From Dentipellis sp. KUC8613 (taxonomy: Eukaryota > Basidiomycota > Agaricomycetes > Russulales > Hericiaceae), in the NCBI GenBank assembly GCA_002286715.1, contig NSJX01000032.1, forward strand, positions 240,449 through 304,448: a DNA stretch of 64,000 nucleotides, read 5' to 3'. Within the stretch, counting starts at the first letter, position 1, and every line of letters starts with the position of its first letter. Both the position numbers and the translations under genes were made by a program. The notes beneath the pieces were generated by a model that saw only the letters and a list, made by a program, of their open reading frames with translations, did not search any database and was not told the origin of the DNA. Shown here one piece after another: positions 1 to 10,773 of this stretch.

Positions 1-419
1 GTACCTTTGTGCAGAGTACCCTGGCGTTCAATTCTAATGCCGATTTTCGGCTTTCCACAATGCCGACAGTCCGACCAGCGCCAAAGAGTAGCGCTGCGGG
101 CGCCTATCTTATCTGGCGGTGAGGAGAGAAGTAGACGCCGCCCCGCCTCAGCGCGGCGCTCCTCTCGCCCGCATCGAGTCAATGCCGATTGCCCGCACCG
201 CGCTGCGTCCAGATCCCGTCTCTGCCCGCGACATATAAGACCACCGCGCAATCGCAATCGCGATGTCTTCGTTCCGCCAGTCACCCGCCCTGCTCTCGCG
301 CGCGCTCGGGAGGTCGAACCTGCGCTCGAGGTGCGTGATGTCATGTTCTCGTCTCTGCAGGTTGTTGCGCATGCGCGTGCGCGGCCCCTATCTATAGCTT
401 CATCTTGGTTCTGGCGTGC

Positions 420-426
420 TTATAAG
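420..426 (+). promoter_or_regulatory. TATA box of the aminotransferase gene
   Basis: A TTATAAG-like match lies about 70 bp upstream of the ATG at 495, the usual spacing in fungal genes with short leaders. A second TATA-like match at about 232-238 is too distant to be preferred. The first 419 bases hold no gene that I recognise. Confidence 0.5.
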
Positions 427-494
427 ATGGGAGGGTTGCTGACGCCTCCGAAACTCCGCGCAGTTCTGTAAAACTGCACCCACAGTCGCGCACG

Positions 495-2188
495 ATGGCC
501 ACTAGCACCTCGTCCGCCTCGCTCGTCGAATTCGGCCAGCGCCATGTCAGCCACGGTCTTGGCCGTGTCACGGAGGACGTCTTTGAGAAGGGAGAGGGCT
601 CGTATGTCACGATGAAGAGCGGCAAGAAGCTGCTGGACTTCACGTGCGGAATTGGCGTCACGAACCTCGGTATGCCCCCTTTTGTACAGGCTGCGAAGTG
701 CAGCGAGACTAATCTATTGCAGGCCATTGCCACCCAAAGGTTAGCAAGGCCGCTGCGGACCAGTGCATGAACCTCGTGCACGGACAGGTATGTGCATACT
801 CAAGCTCCTGAGGACAGAACACTAAGGCCGTGACGCTGAAACAGTGCAGCATCGCGTTCCACGAGCCCTACCTGCAGCTCATTGAGCGCCTGCTCCCCAT
901 GATGCCCCATCCGTCGCTCGACTCGTTCTACTTCTGGAACTCCGGCTCGGAGGCCGTCGAGGCCGCCGTGAAAATGGCGCGCATCATGACTGGCCGCCCG
1001 AACATCATCGGCATGCAGGGCGCCTACCACGGACGCACCTTCGGTGCCATGGCGCTCACGAAGAGCAAGACGATCTACAGCGACGGCGTCGCGCCTCTCA
1101 TGGTATGTCCCTCACGCCAATATTCAGTGAATGTCACAGCGCGCTGATAGTAGATGTGCAGCCCGGCGTGTTCACGACGCCGTTCCCATACTGGCACCAC
1201 TACACCGTGTCGCCCGGCGCAAGCACCGACGACCTCGTGCGGCAGTCACTCTACCAGCTCGAGCTCGTGCTCTCGCAGCAGACCGCGCCGAAGGACACCG
1301 CCGCGATCATCATCGAGCCCGTCATCGGCGAGGGCGGCTACGTGCCTGCGCCCCCGGCGTTCCTGCGCGGGCTGCGCGAGATCTGCGACAAGCACGGCAT
1401 CTTGCTGATCATCGACGAGGTGCAGAGTGGCTTTGGGCGCACGGGGAAGAACTTTGCGATTGAGTATAGTGGGGTCAGGCCGGATATTATGACTGTTGCG
1501 AAGGCATGTCTTTCCTTTCTCTTATGTTATACCAACCATTAACATGCAAAACAGGGTCTCGCAAACGGCTTCCCCCTCAGCGCGATTATCAGTCGCAAGG
1601 AGCTTACTGACAAGCTCAAGCCTGGCTCTATGGTCCGCTTACCCCCTGCCTCCGCCCGATACGCACAAATTTGCTAACATTCACGCACAGGGCGGAACGT
1701 ACGCCGGCAGCGCCATCTCCTGCGCCGCCGCCGTGGCCGTCGCCGACGCCTTCAAGGCCGAAAAAATCCTGGACAACGTCCAAGCGCGGTACGCCCTCCC
1801 CCCCTCCCTCCCCTCTCTGCTCCGCACCCATACTAACCCGCCCCGCCCTGCCAGCTCAACCGAGCTCTTCGCCTCGCTCAACGCGCTGAAGCAGGACCCC
1901 TCCCTCGCGCCGCACATCCTCGACGTGCGCGGGCTCGGGCTGATGGTGGGCGTCGAGTTCGCGTCGCCGTCGCACTCGGCGTACGACCCGGCGGTCAACG
2001 CGGGCTCGCCGAAGGGCCTCGCGGGCCGCGTCGCGAAGCGCTGCCTCGCGAAGGGCATGCTCATTCTCACGACGTCTGTGTACGAGACGATCCGCTTCAT
2101 CCCGCCTTTGAATGTCTCGCAGGCGGACCTGGCGAAGGGCATCGCGATTTTTAGGGAGGCGGTCGAGGAGGTTGTCAAGGAGGGGTAA
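495..2188 (+). CDS. Class III PLP-dependent aminotransferase (4-aminobutyrate/acetylornithine aminotransferase family)
   Basis: Seven exons (495-669, 723-787, 845-1102, 1162-1503, 1555-1632, 1691-1788, 1855-2188) join to exactly 450 codons, giving 449 residues, a normal length for the family. Visible landmarks are [29 protein letters not shown], the cofactor-binding Asp and its neighbours in [15 protein letters not shown], and the Schiff-base lysine in [13 protein letters not shown] (codon 1501-1503). Such enzymes move an amino group from an omega-amine to a keto acid with pyridoxal phosphate. Which amine is used (GABA, ornithine or other) cannot be read from the motifs. No mitochondrial presequence is evident, so the cytosol is likely. 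The intron directly after the lysine codon begins with GC instead of GT. All other introns are GT-AG. Confidence 0.93.
1504..1554 (+). other. GC-AG intron next to the catalytic lysine codon
   Basis: The donor reads AAG|GCATGT and the acceptor ACAG|GGT. Only this junction keeps the frame [13 protein letters not shown], which is invariant in the family. The nearby GT at 1509 would break the frame. Confidence 0.85.
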
Positions 2189-3138
2189 TTTGGTGGAGGG
2201 TGGGGGTGTGGCTGTATGGGAAGGTGGGGTAGGGTGTACGAGGGCGGTAAAAGCGGAATTGTACTCTGTAATGGTACCGGCGCGCACGAGCACAAAACTA
2301 CTAGCGGAAATCACACACACGAAGACTATTTGATGCTCCTCGAATTGTTTGGTCTTTACCCTTTCCAAAGCCATCTCGGCCAACAGGTACACCACGACAA
2401 TAATCAAGCTATGAGCCGACACACACAGCCTTGCAATTGAAAATCGCATGCAGCAACAAAGGTCGAAAGGACCAGTGGGTGGAAATATCAAATACTCATG
2501 GATACAACACAGATATATCCGGATGAGCTCGAAGACAGGTGTGCATTCAGAGAAACGAGGAAACTGAGGACAGCTGGGGAAACTGGAACACATCGGGTGG
2601 GTGGAATTTTCTCAAGTGAGCATAGGTTCGTCGGGGCGGGGACAGTGGGCGAGACCGAGGATGCCGAGAGGCGGGGACTGGGTGTGTCAAGATTGCGGCG
2701 GATGCAACCACTTCATTGGGGGGTAAAAGAGGCTAGAGCCCGAGGAATGAGACTGTATGGGCAGAATAAGCCGGGAACGGGTCTGGGATGCGAGTTGCAT
2801 TCTGCTGAGGTGACAACAAAGAACCAGCTAGCAGGAGGGTATGCAGGAATGGGCGGGCCATGCAATCGACGGATGCACAGCCCTACAGTACCCTTCCTGC
2901 TCTGGAGACTGCTCCTTCCACTAACGCTCGAAGTCTGCCTGTTGCAGAGCGGGAAGCTCGCATGGATGAGGTTGTCAATATCCGTCCACTCCACGGCACC
3001 CTTGTCTTCAGCAGCCTAGGTTGCACGTGCATGTTGGGTGGAAGTCCTATCAAAGAAAGAAAAATGAGTGGGAATGCAGTGAGTGGCAGAGTGGATCACC
3101 CACCTGTAGCACGGGAGGTGGTGGCACATTAACCAGTG
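2189..3138. other. Intergenic stretch without recognisable gene
   Basis: This holds the downstream region of the aminotransferase. Open frames exist on both strands (for example 2498-3019 plus and 2713-2994 minus) but none resembles a known protein or shows convincing splice structure. The minus frame could be a 3' exon of the HMG-box relic that follows, which I cannot support. Confidence 0.5.
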
Positions 3139-3600
3139 TCAGCGAGACTCGCGAAGGACATATCGCAGTATCGTCCTGCTGAGGCGCATTTGGCGGGCGC
3201 CAGCGCCCGACGTCGGCGGCGACGGCGACGGACTTCGCGAGCCAGACGCAGTCCGGCTCCCTTCGCTCCGGGGAGAAGTGGTACAATGCCTGGGTGCGCA
3301 CTTGCTCCGCTTCTGCACCCCGTACAACCCTCCCTTGACCTTCCCGCCCTTCTCCTTCTTCGCCACCCTCTTGTACTTGTACCCCGGATACTTGAGCTTG
3401 TGTTCTGCGTCGGCGCGGTCTGCCTCCGCCTTGTAGTGTGCTTCCTCTTCTGCGGATCTCGGGGCCCACCTCTTCGAGAGGATGCCCGAGATTTCGCCCT
3501 GGGTGTAAGCCCGCCCGTCCTCCCGCGGAGGGAGTCACTTCATCATTCATTACGAAAGATGAGCCACTTGTTCTGAGGACGGGGCGGCTTTTGTTCTTGC
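3139..3600 (-). pseudogene. Broken HMG-box transcription factor gene
   Basis: On the minus strand the start of a MATA/SOX-type HMG box can be read as PRPQNKWLIFRNE near 3550-3590. It then meets TGA TGA. The box resumes in another frame as RAYTQGEISGILSKRW, continues through helix 3 and ends with YPGYKYKRVAKKEKGG near 3350. The join lacks roughly eight residues of the usual helix 1-2 region. Neither frame crosses it, and no GT-AG intron restores the domain without losing more of it. A basic tail continues to the stop at 3139. HMG boxes of this kind bind the DNA minor groove; fungal relatives include mating-type and pheromone-response regulators. I read this as a decayed or mis-sequenced gene. 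No upstream exon with a start codon could be identified. Confidence 0.6.
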
Positions 3601-5127
3601 GTCCCCGTCGCGTCTCGACTGTCGACCCGCGGCTCCCCGCCAGAGATACTTCTGGTCTCGAGACAGAGGTATGAGCTGTGAGAGCTCCTATCGAGTCGTT
3701 CGTCATTCAGAGGCCGGACGGCTGTCCAGGAGGTCGAGGAGCTCACCAGTACAGGAAGAAACAATTGCGTAGGTGGAAGGATTTTGGTTCCGTGCAACGA
3801 ATGCCGGAGCCATCCAAACAGGGGTAAGAAAGCGGTGAGGAGTACGGTGCAATGTGTAGGGATGATGTGAGTTGAGAGAATGACTGACGGTATCAAAGTT
3901 GGCCGTGTTTTATAGGCCAGGTCTGCCAGCACTCCTCCCAGTACCCACCATGAATTAGCAGCCGCGTCCTAGCGTGCACCATCGGCACCGTTCTGTTGCG
4001 TTTGTCCCACCACTTCGCCCTTTCGCCCGGGTCATTTCGGCAAACGAGAGTGCGAATGCGGCGATTGCTAGGCACTTTGAGGATCGCCGCTTTCTTGGGG
4101 CCGCGCAAGCGTACAAACCCAGCGATTCGATCCCGGTGGACACGATAGTAACTCACCTTCTAGCATTGCTCACAACGAAAGGATGATCAATGATGCACGT
4201 CGGTCTTAGGAGCATATTGCAAAGATGCCATTCACCAGGCCGCTATGTATCCAAGAACAAGGGATGATTGTGTAAAACTCATCAAAGCAGCCGCCTTTCT
4301 AAGGATGAAAGCAGACAAATAGCTCAGCATCACACTTCAAGCAAATAGCCTGACGACATACCTTCCAATCATTGCTTCTACCCCAAGTTGCAACAATCAG
4401 AGCATTCGCAGCTCCGGAGGTAAGACTGGTGCCTCTTTCACGCTGCTAGAAAAAAAGAGGCGAAGGAACCACGGTACTGAGTACAAAAGAACCTATGTAC
4501 AGTTTGCGAAAGTGGGTTTGTCGACCTGTATCTCCGCGCCAGTGGCACTGTATACGATCTGTCGTGTTTGTTCTAGATGCTTTAGGAGGAGATAGTAGTG
4601 AGAATTACGACGAAATCGAACGATGAGCATGAACTATAATCCCCGTGCCTCACCCAAGGCGCCGGCTATATCACAACCATCGAAACATGCCTCATTCAAT
4701 GCTGTGAATTCTTGCGCTCACCCGGGATGCTACAGCCTATCAGTCGACCGAAGGCTACGTCAGAAGGCTTGCTGAGTCGCGGTTCCATCCGTCGAGATCG
4801 GCACGCGTGCTTTCGAGCCCCTGATAGCTTTACAAAGGGCAGTTAGAGCTTCCCAATAAGTATCTGCAATGGCATAAATACGCCAGAGTCGACAAGGATG
4901 GCATGTAAAAGCATAAAGTCGATTAGAGGATGAGGGTCGCGGTGATGAACATGTTTAGCGCCCGCGAGCGATATGGCCAGCGCTCCCCCATTCAGTAAGG
5001 TTCGCCGGCAGCTCGCCACTAACAACCCATAGTATGCGAGACATATCGACATTGGACGTCGTTCCGCGCACTTGAATGCAAAAAAGCGGGCGAACGACAT
5101 TTTTCAAATCAGGAAAGCGACCGACGC
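3601..5127. other. Gene-free stretch with unassigned open frames
   Basis: Nothing here is recognised with confidence. A minus-strand frame at 3893-4156 (87 residues, rich in Arg and Trp near its end) and minus-strand frames at 4843-5140 could be relics of genes, but no domain is visible. The region 4200-4800 is stop-rich in all frames. Confidence 0.4.
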
Positions 5128-5260
5128 AAAAATGCTCCACCTCAGGCTCGAACCCAGGGGGTCTATAGACATTAGCGAGCGCATGATCATTGACTGGTTG
5201 TCCAACCAGTCAGAGGCATCACTAGAGACCTAATCTTCCGACTGAGCCAAAGGGGAGCTT
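5128..5260 (-). repeat. tRNA-like Pol III element, copy 1
   Basis: Read on the minus strand it starts near 5260, has a box A-like motif (TGGCTCAGTCGG) and a perfect box B (GGTTCGAGCC), and ends in TTTTT at 5128-5132. Paired stems: acceptor-like TCCCCTT with GAGG(T)GGA; anticodon-like GGTCT with AGACC; TAGTGA with TCGCTA; and an apical 9-bp hairpin GACTGGTTG/CAACCAGTC. Compared with copies 2 and 3, the acceptor base changes on one side are matched on the other. It is not a standard tRNA: the anticodon arm is replaced by a long nested hairpin and the D-stem partner is missing. It could be a SINE-like element or a small structured RNA gene. Confidence 0.75.
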
Positions 5261-5399
5261 GAATATGACCTTTGTAACATGTCCATGTCACGCATACCGG
5301 ACTCATTTGATGACGTTTCTTATGCCGAAAATAATGATAATAATTCCATCCAAAGTACAGGATCTCACTCGATACGAAATAAAGTTCGGTCATAAGTTA

Positions 5400-6692
5400 T
5401 CAGTCCGCCTTTTTCTTCGCCCTGAACTTCTTGGCCAGCTCGGAGAGCCCGAACCTGCTGCTCATTATGTTATCCTATACGAGAATCAACAATTATGTCA
5501 AGGCAGGGGGCGCGTGGACACTCACGACAACACGCCTGGGCAAGAATGTGACGAGGAACCAGACCATGGTAGAGGAAGCGGCGGTCCACAGCCAGATCTT
5601 CTGCTTCGACTTGAGTGCCTCCTGCACAACGCGACGGGCATATTCCTCCGTAGGTGTGGCATTGGAATCTGTTTGAGAATGTATAGATTAGGATTGACGA
5701 GGGCTCCCTGGACTGTGAATGCTTACTTTCTGACGTGGATTTCAGGCGGTAGTCGTAAAAGTCAGCGATTGGCTGGTACAAAGAGTCCGCGGGTAGCGAC
5801 AAATCCGTCCTTGCGATGTTACTTTTCACACCGCCAGTCACTATCGACGTCACTTGAATGCTGACCATTACCGTCAATACACATGCTTATGAGCACTCGG
5901 TCAAGATGTAGAACTTACTTGAATGGGGCAAGCTCGACACGGAGCGTGTCACCGTAAGAGTTAAGGGCTGCCTTGGTCGCATTGTATACGGAGCCAAAGG
6001 GGAGGTTGATTGTCCCGGCAACGCTGCTAATGTTGAGGATGCGACCGTCCTGCGACGCAATAAGGAGGTGAACAAATTCTTTGACCATGGCCATCACGCC
6101 GAACAGGTTGACGTCGAAGAGCTTCTTGGCCTCTGCGACCTCGATGTCGGTCGATGGGACAGGGTAAGCTATAGACGGATGTCAGGTGAAGACAGAGGTA
6201 AAACCTCAAGTGCATAAAATTACGCACTGGCTCCTCTGTCGACGCTTATGAGAACAACATGATAACGAGTTAAAAAGGGACGACTCACGCATTGTTGACC
6301 AGAACGTTCAGCTTCCCCCCAGTCAACTCGGCGACCTTGTCTCTCGCCTCCCTTATGCTCTCTTCCTTTGTCACATCCAGGACCAGCGTTTCTATCCCCT
6401 TCTCAGACAGATCTCCCATGCTTTTCGGGTTCCGCGCAGTCGCGAAAACGCGAAAACCTGATGAATGGATGACGACATGTTCATAAGTCTGCTGCGCGTC
6501 GCCGATAAGCATCCGACTGACCTTTCGCCTTGAATTCGAGAGCAAGCGCATGGCCAATACCACCAACGCTACACCTATGATCAAGGAAGACACATACGTC
6601 AATCACGAGCCGCTCACGTCACCACGCGCCTACGACTGAAATGAACGCGCTCGCACATACCCAGTGATGAGAACCGTCTTCGGAGAGCTCAT
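5400..6692 (-). CDS. Short-chain dehydrogenase similar to 1-acyl-dihydroxyacetone-phosphate reductase (Ayr1-like)
   Basis: Eight exons (6692-6661, 6574-6522, 6457-6289, 6235-6228, 6168-5919, 5860-5727, 5668-5526, 5474-5400) join to 288 codons. The NADP(H)-binding motif reads TGCSVGGIG, followed by the ATARN segment, NNAG, catalytic Ser in NISSVAG and the YNATK Tyr/Lys pair. A hydrophobic stretch (MVWFLVTFLP) and a basic tail ending KKKAD suggest anchoring to the ER or lipid droplets, as in yeast Ayr1, which reduces 1-acyl-DHAP in glycerolipid synthesis. The Ayr1 assignment rests on this layout and on the GGIG variant of the glycine motif; other lipid or steroid SDRs remain possible. Exon 4 is only 8 nt long and completes the NNAG motif. 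Confidence 0.9.
6228..6235 (-). other. 8-nt micro-exon of the SDR gene
   Basis: AGGAGCCA sits between a ...GACAG acceptor and a GTGCGT donor. With it, exon 3 (ending GC) and exon 5 (starting CT) join in frame as NNAGATYPVPSTD. Without it the frame is lost and the conserved Gly of NNAG is missing. Confidence 0.8.
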
Positions 6693-7329
6693 TTGATTCC
6701 TTGACGTCTGCAGTTCAATCTAGTGTTCGGTAGTTTGTTCCGAAGGTATTCGCGTTCAAGGCAAGGGGGTAACTTTGTGAGGGTGGGTAGGTGCGATAAC
6801 CAAGCATTTATAGGGCCGCGCGCTCGTGATTTGGCGCACATTAGCGCTGGAGCGTGTCAGGATCACGCGCGATCGGGTCGGGCGCTCTCCTGCAATGGCG
6901 ACGTCGTGTACACACCAGGGGCCGATGGGTCATACCATGGCCTCATGGTTGGTGCAAAAGGTCGCATCACCTGCGTGCTTTCAAGCTTCAAGCTTCAACC
7001 TCTGCTCAGGATAGCACAGCTTTCCTCAGGATGGTACAGCTTCGGGCGATTGGGCGCTGGGATGCAGAAGTCAGCGATTGGTCGGGAGTCGAAAGTGGTG
7101 TTGATCATCTCGTCCTTGGACCCCACGCACGACGAGGCACAAACATGACAGAGACATACTTGTAAGCTCTAGCGCCAAACAGTTTCCCCGTGAAAGTGCA
7201 CGCCGGATACACGCTGCGGTTCCTTCGCTTCACTACGTCAGAAAGGCCATGATAACATCCTTCTTCCGAATACAGAGAAGCTCGATCCTCGAGAACGCGG
7301 TATCGGAGTAATGACTCCAGGCACCATCC
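6693..7329. other. Intergenic: upstream region of the SDR gene
   Basis: It lies between the 5' end of the SDR gene and the 3' end of the epimerase gene, both on the minus strand. A TATA-like TTTATAGG/CCTATAAA match occurs near 6809. A short direct repeat of TTCAAGCT lies around 6980-7000. No gene is recognised. Confidence 0.4.
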
Positions 7330-8456
7330 TTACTGCTGCCCATTCTTGCAGAAAATCTTCTTCTGCCAGTTCACCTTCTCATTCCCCTCCGGCGCCGACG
7401 CCATCCAAGCGGCATACCAAGTCTCCAGCCCATCGATGAGGCCGGTCTTTCGCGGCTCCCAGCCAAGCAGCGTCCGGGCGAGATAAGGGCGGATGAGAGT
7501 CGTGGAGGCTACCGCTTCCTCGAAGGCTGTACAGTAACTCAGCATCTTTATCCAAGGATAATGAAGGGTGAAGACGTACAGTTCGACGGCCGTGTGTACT
7601 CATACGGGCCCTGACTGCCCGATATCATCACAAGCTTCTCCAGCAGGTCGTCGACAGACTCTGTCTGATTATTTGCAGCATCGAAGATGACGCCGCCCAC
7701 AATCTGCGCCTTCTCCGCAGCGCGCAGGTACAGATCCGCCAGGTCATCATAGTGAACCGTGGCATAGCGGCCTCCGGGCACGCCAGCCCAGCGCACCTTG
7801 CCACCCGCCGCCGCGCCATACAGCTGCGCAAGAATCGACGCGCTCCCGCCGTATACCAGCGCGGGGCGGATGACGATGCCATTGAGCACGGGGCTGCCCA
7901 CGACGGCCAGTTCGAGGGCGGGGCGCCAGCGCACGAGCGTGGCGGGGTTCGTGAGTGGGGTTGTGTCCGTCACGATCTCCTTCCTGTGGTCACCGTGGAC
8001 CCAGGAGCCGGACGTGTAGATGTACGTGAGCCGCGGCGTGCCTGCGGGCCGTGCTTTGGCAGTCTCGGTGACGGCTTTGAGCAGCGACTGCCCGAGGAGG
8101 TAGATGTTGGCGGTGCCGCCAAGCGCGTCGATGACGCAGTCGAGGGAGGCGACGATTTTTACCCACTTATCTGGCTTCTCGGGGTCGCCGACGATAGGAT
8201 TGACTGAACGTGAAAAAGGAAGGGTTAGAACAGAGACGAAGAAGTGACAAAAGAGGACTTGCTTTCTTCAGCCGCGAGCTGCTTAGCTTTGGCCTCGGAA
8301 CGAGTCAGGCCGTACACGATGTGGCCAGCGCGATTCAGCGCCCGGGCGACGGGGAGACCGACGAAGCCAGTAGCACTGAAGAAAAACTGGAATAATCAGA
8401 CACCTACAGCGGTTTATAAAGCAGCGTAATACTCACCCGATAACAAGTACCTTCAT
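7330..8456 (-). CDS. NAD(P)-dependent epimerase/dehydratase family protein (extended SDR)
   Basis: Four exons (8456-8437, 8375-8263, 8203-7580, 7526-7330) join to 318 codons. The N-terminus MKVLVIGATGFVGLPVARAL carries the extended-SDR nucleotide motif GxxGxxG. It is followed by DCVIDALGGTANI, a Tyr-rich TYIYTSGSWVHG strand and GRYATVHYDDLADLY, where atypical or extended SDRs bind or position substrate. The canonical YxxxK is not obvious, so this is an atypical member (NmrA/epimerase-like) that may bind NAD(P) without a confirmed reaction. The substrate is unknown. The second intron has a GC donor. A TATA box lies 85 bp upstream of the start. Confidence 0.88.
8204..8262 (-). other. GC-AG intron in the epimerase gene
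   Basis: On the minus strand the donor is GAAGAAA|GCAAGT, the classical GC-donor consensus, and the acceptor is TTCAG|TCAATC. It joins LAAEE to INPIVGDPEKPDKW in frame. The alternative GT four bases later shifts the frame. Confidence 0.85.
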
Positions 8457-9148
8457 TCTGAAAATTGAGTTGGAAGTGGTTAGAGAAGCTGGAGGGGGTC
8501 GTTTGTTGTTTGTGGCAATCTCTCGACTTCTGCTGCGCCTTTTTATACCAGGCATGGCGGCGAAGCTTGACCTTGTTGGGTACGGTTCTGGTGTCTGGCA
8601 CTGTCGCCCCGGCGCCAGACACTGTATTAGATCAAAACCGCGTTAGTGAATCGTAATAAGACCACCACTGCCTTTCATTCAGGGCAGAGACTCGACACCT
8701 ACGCGCTACTGTTCATATGAGATGATCATCACGCAGAAGCTGCGGCGAGCAGTTCTGGAGCAGGAATTGGCGCCAGATGTTAGCTAGATTTAGGACGTGC
8801 CTGACAGGGCTCGTCAAGTTGTAGCAAAATGTGTACGGTTGGGGAATCTGGGGACGTGGTATTGCACTTGAATGGAGACGAGGAAAGCTGTTCAGCGCAA
8901 TCCGTTCAGGCTAGGTCCCGAGCGTGCTGTTGAACAATTGCAAAGATACTTACTACATGGACGTCGAAAGATGAAACGCGGCTGGCGGCCGCCAGCAAAC
9001 GTAATAGTGCAGCCTGAGTCCGGTTGCCCAACAAAACATGATCTCCAGTCCTTTATTGCTGCAATGCATGCGATGGACACAGAGTGGTGTCACTGGAAAC
9101 AGGTGAGCAACAATACAGAACACGCACATGGACGGAAAAAGTGACGAC
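8457..9148. other. Intergenic: epimerase promoter and unassigned DNA
   Basis: Apart from the TATA box, nothing is recognised. A 90-codon plus frame at 8872-9144 has no visible domain. Confidence 0.4.
8541..8547 (-). promoter_or_regulatory. TATA box of the epimerase gene
   Basis: TATAAAA on the minus strand lies 85 bp upstream of the ATG at 8456. Confidence 0.6.
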
Positions 9149-9273
9149 AAAAAATGATCCGCGTCATGCTCGAACCCAGGGGGCCTGTAACATTAGCGAG
9201 CGCATATCATTGGCCGTCAGGCCAGGGGCATCGCTAGAGACCTGTGCTTCCGACTGAGCTAGACGGGAGCTTG
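9149..9273 (-). repeat. tRNA-like Pol III element, copy 2
   Basis: Minus-strand element with a perfect box A (TAGCTCAGTCGG), box B (GGTTCGAGC) and a TTTTTT terminator at 9149-9154. Stems: TCCCGTC with GACG(C)GGA; GGTCT with AGGCC (one G-U); TAGCGA with TCGCTA; and an apical GGCC/GGCC hairpin with loop TGAC. The apical hairpin sequence is unrelated to that of copy 1 although the flanking segment (AATGAT..GCGCTCGCTAATGT) is conserved, so pairing rather than sequence is kept. Confidence 0.75.
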
Positions 9274-9915
9274 ACAGGTCAGGAAGTAACCAAGCCTTGT
9301 TACTGTTTATTAGCCCATCTAGGGTTAATACTCCTCACCCTCTTCTCGGACACGTCTATGTTCTTCATCTCTCCCCAGCTAAGACAGCTTCACAAGCAAC
9401 ATCAGTAGATATTCATCTATATGTTTTATGACACACTGACGGTGATATCGAGACCAGGTGTCGAAACGGGCGACTGGGCAGGCAAGCGGAAGCACTTTAA
9501 TCACGGATGCGTATTCTGTTCAGATCTGCTGGCCCTCAGTGCTCCCATCTGGTAGGCAAGGCTACATGTTCAAAAATTGATATACCACAGGATACCTGCA
9601 TGCCTTTGCGATAAAGTACAGCATACGAAGAGGGCGCGACGACGATTCAGGATACGGTCGTATCACATCAGTATCATGTACGTCCGGCTAACCCAGCCCA
9701 GCAGGCCCGATTCCACGCGCTATGGGCACACCCACTCATTCCGGCATACTGTCTCGACCGACGGGCGCGACATGCAGCTGGTATACAAGACACATCGCTC
9801 GTCTCCCCGTTCTGCACAGTGGAACTTACATCTGAACCGCCATCATCTTACCTCCTCATCCAGCTACCCATAACTCCACTGTCACCTACGCCTTCATCCA
9901 TCCCTCATATCATAC
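9274..9915. other. Intergenic: upstream region of the 9.9-kb gene
   Basis: No coding or RNA feature is recognised. A stop-poor plus frame at 9577-9873 has no visible domain. The last 100 bases are C/T-rich, as in many fungal promoters near the transcription start. Confidence 0.4.
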
Positions 9916-10773
9916 ATGTCTTTCAAATTCCTCTTCTCGCAGCGCGAGGGCAAATACCAGAGGCTGGCCTCTGCATCCCAACCATGTAAGCACCTCGACC
10001 ACCTCATCCCCATTTCCTTCTGACACTTAACCGCAACGCCGTCAGCCGAAAACAAACCCAAGCCCGGCTCGCGCTATCGCCGTGTGCGCGACGAGTTCGA
10101 CACCAAAGGGCCCTTCCACACCTCACCCTACCAGCGCGGGCGCGCCCCCTCCCGCGGCCTGCTCTCCTCCGCACACGACTCGCAGGAGACGATCAAAGCC
10201 CCCGCCGCGGGGCTGCAGCACTGCCTGGAGCTGCTGTACGACTACTATGGGCGCATGCGCGCGTTCTCGCGCTTCCACAAGCCGAGCTTCGTCGTCGTCG
10301 AGCCGGAGGACGGCGACGTCGACATGCCGAGCAGGGAGTACGTCGACGCGCCCGAGCAGGTGATCCGCCCGCTCCCCGAGCCTGCGCGCCTCGCGCCGCC
10401 TGCGACTGCTTGGGACGGCACTGTGCTCGACGAGGACGAGTATATTGCCGTCCTGGAGGTCTCTGCCGACTCGCTGCCGTCGGCGGAGAGCAGCTTCGTG
10501 CTCGTGGAGGACTCGTCGGATGAGGAGACCCCGCGCATGGCTGACTCGGCCGTCTTCGTGGACCCGCTGCCCTGGACCGGGTACGACAGCGATACGGAGG
10601 ACCAAGAGGACGACGACGACGACGACGAACGCCGCTTGAGCTGGAGCTTAGACTCCAGTTACGTGCTTATCAACACCCCCGAGCCGACGCAGGAGGAGTT
10701 TGAGAAGTGCCTGGACGAGGTCATTGCAGAGTACATTCAGGGTAATGCACCACGCGATTATCTGATGGCGTAG
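9916..10773 (+). CDS. Acidic protein of unknown function
   Basis: Two exons (9916-9985, 10046-10773) give 265 residues with the frame conserved across a GT-AG intron. The start was chosen because the first exon MSFKFLFSQREGKYQRL is in frame and preceded by a C/T-rich leader. I recognise no domain. The N-terminus is basic (KPKPGSRYRRVRDEF), a central segment HCLELLYDYYGRMRAF may be helical, and the C-terminal half is acidic with repeated SSFVLVEDSSDEE / SSYVLINTPEP-like segments and a run of Asp. No signal peptide or membrane segment is seen. The repeated S-[SD]-[SF]-x-VL[VI]-x motif may be a short linear interaction motif. This is inference. Confidence 0.75.
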
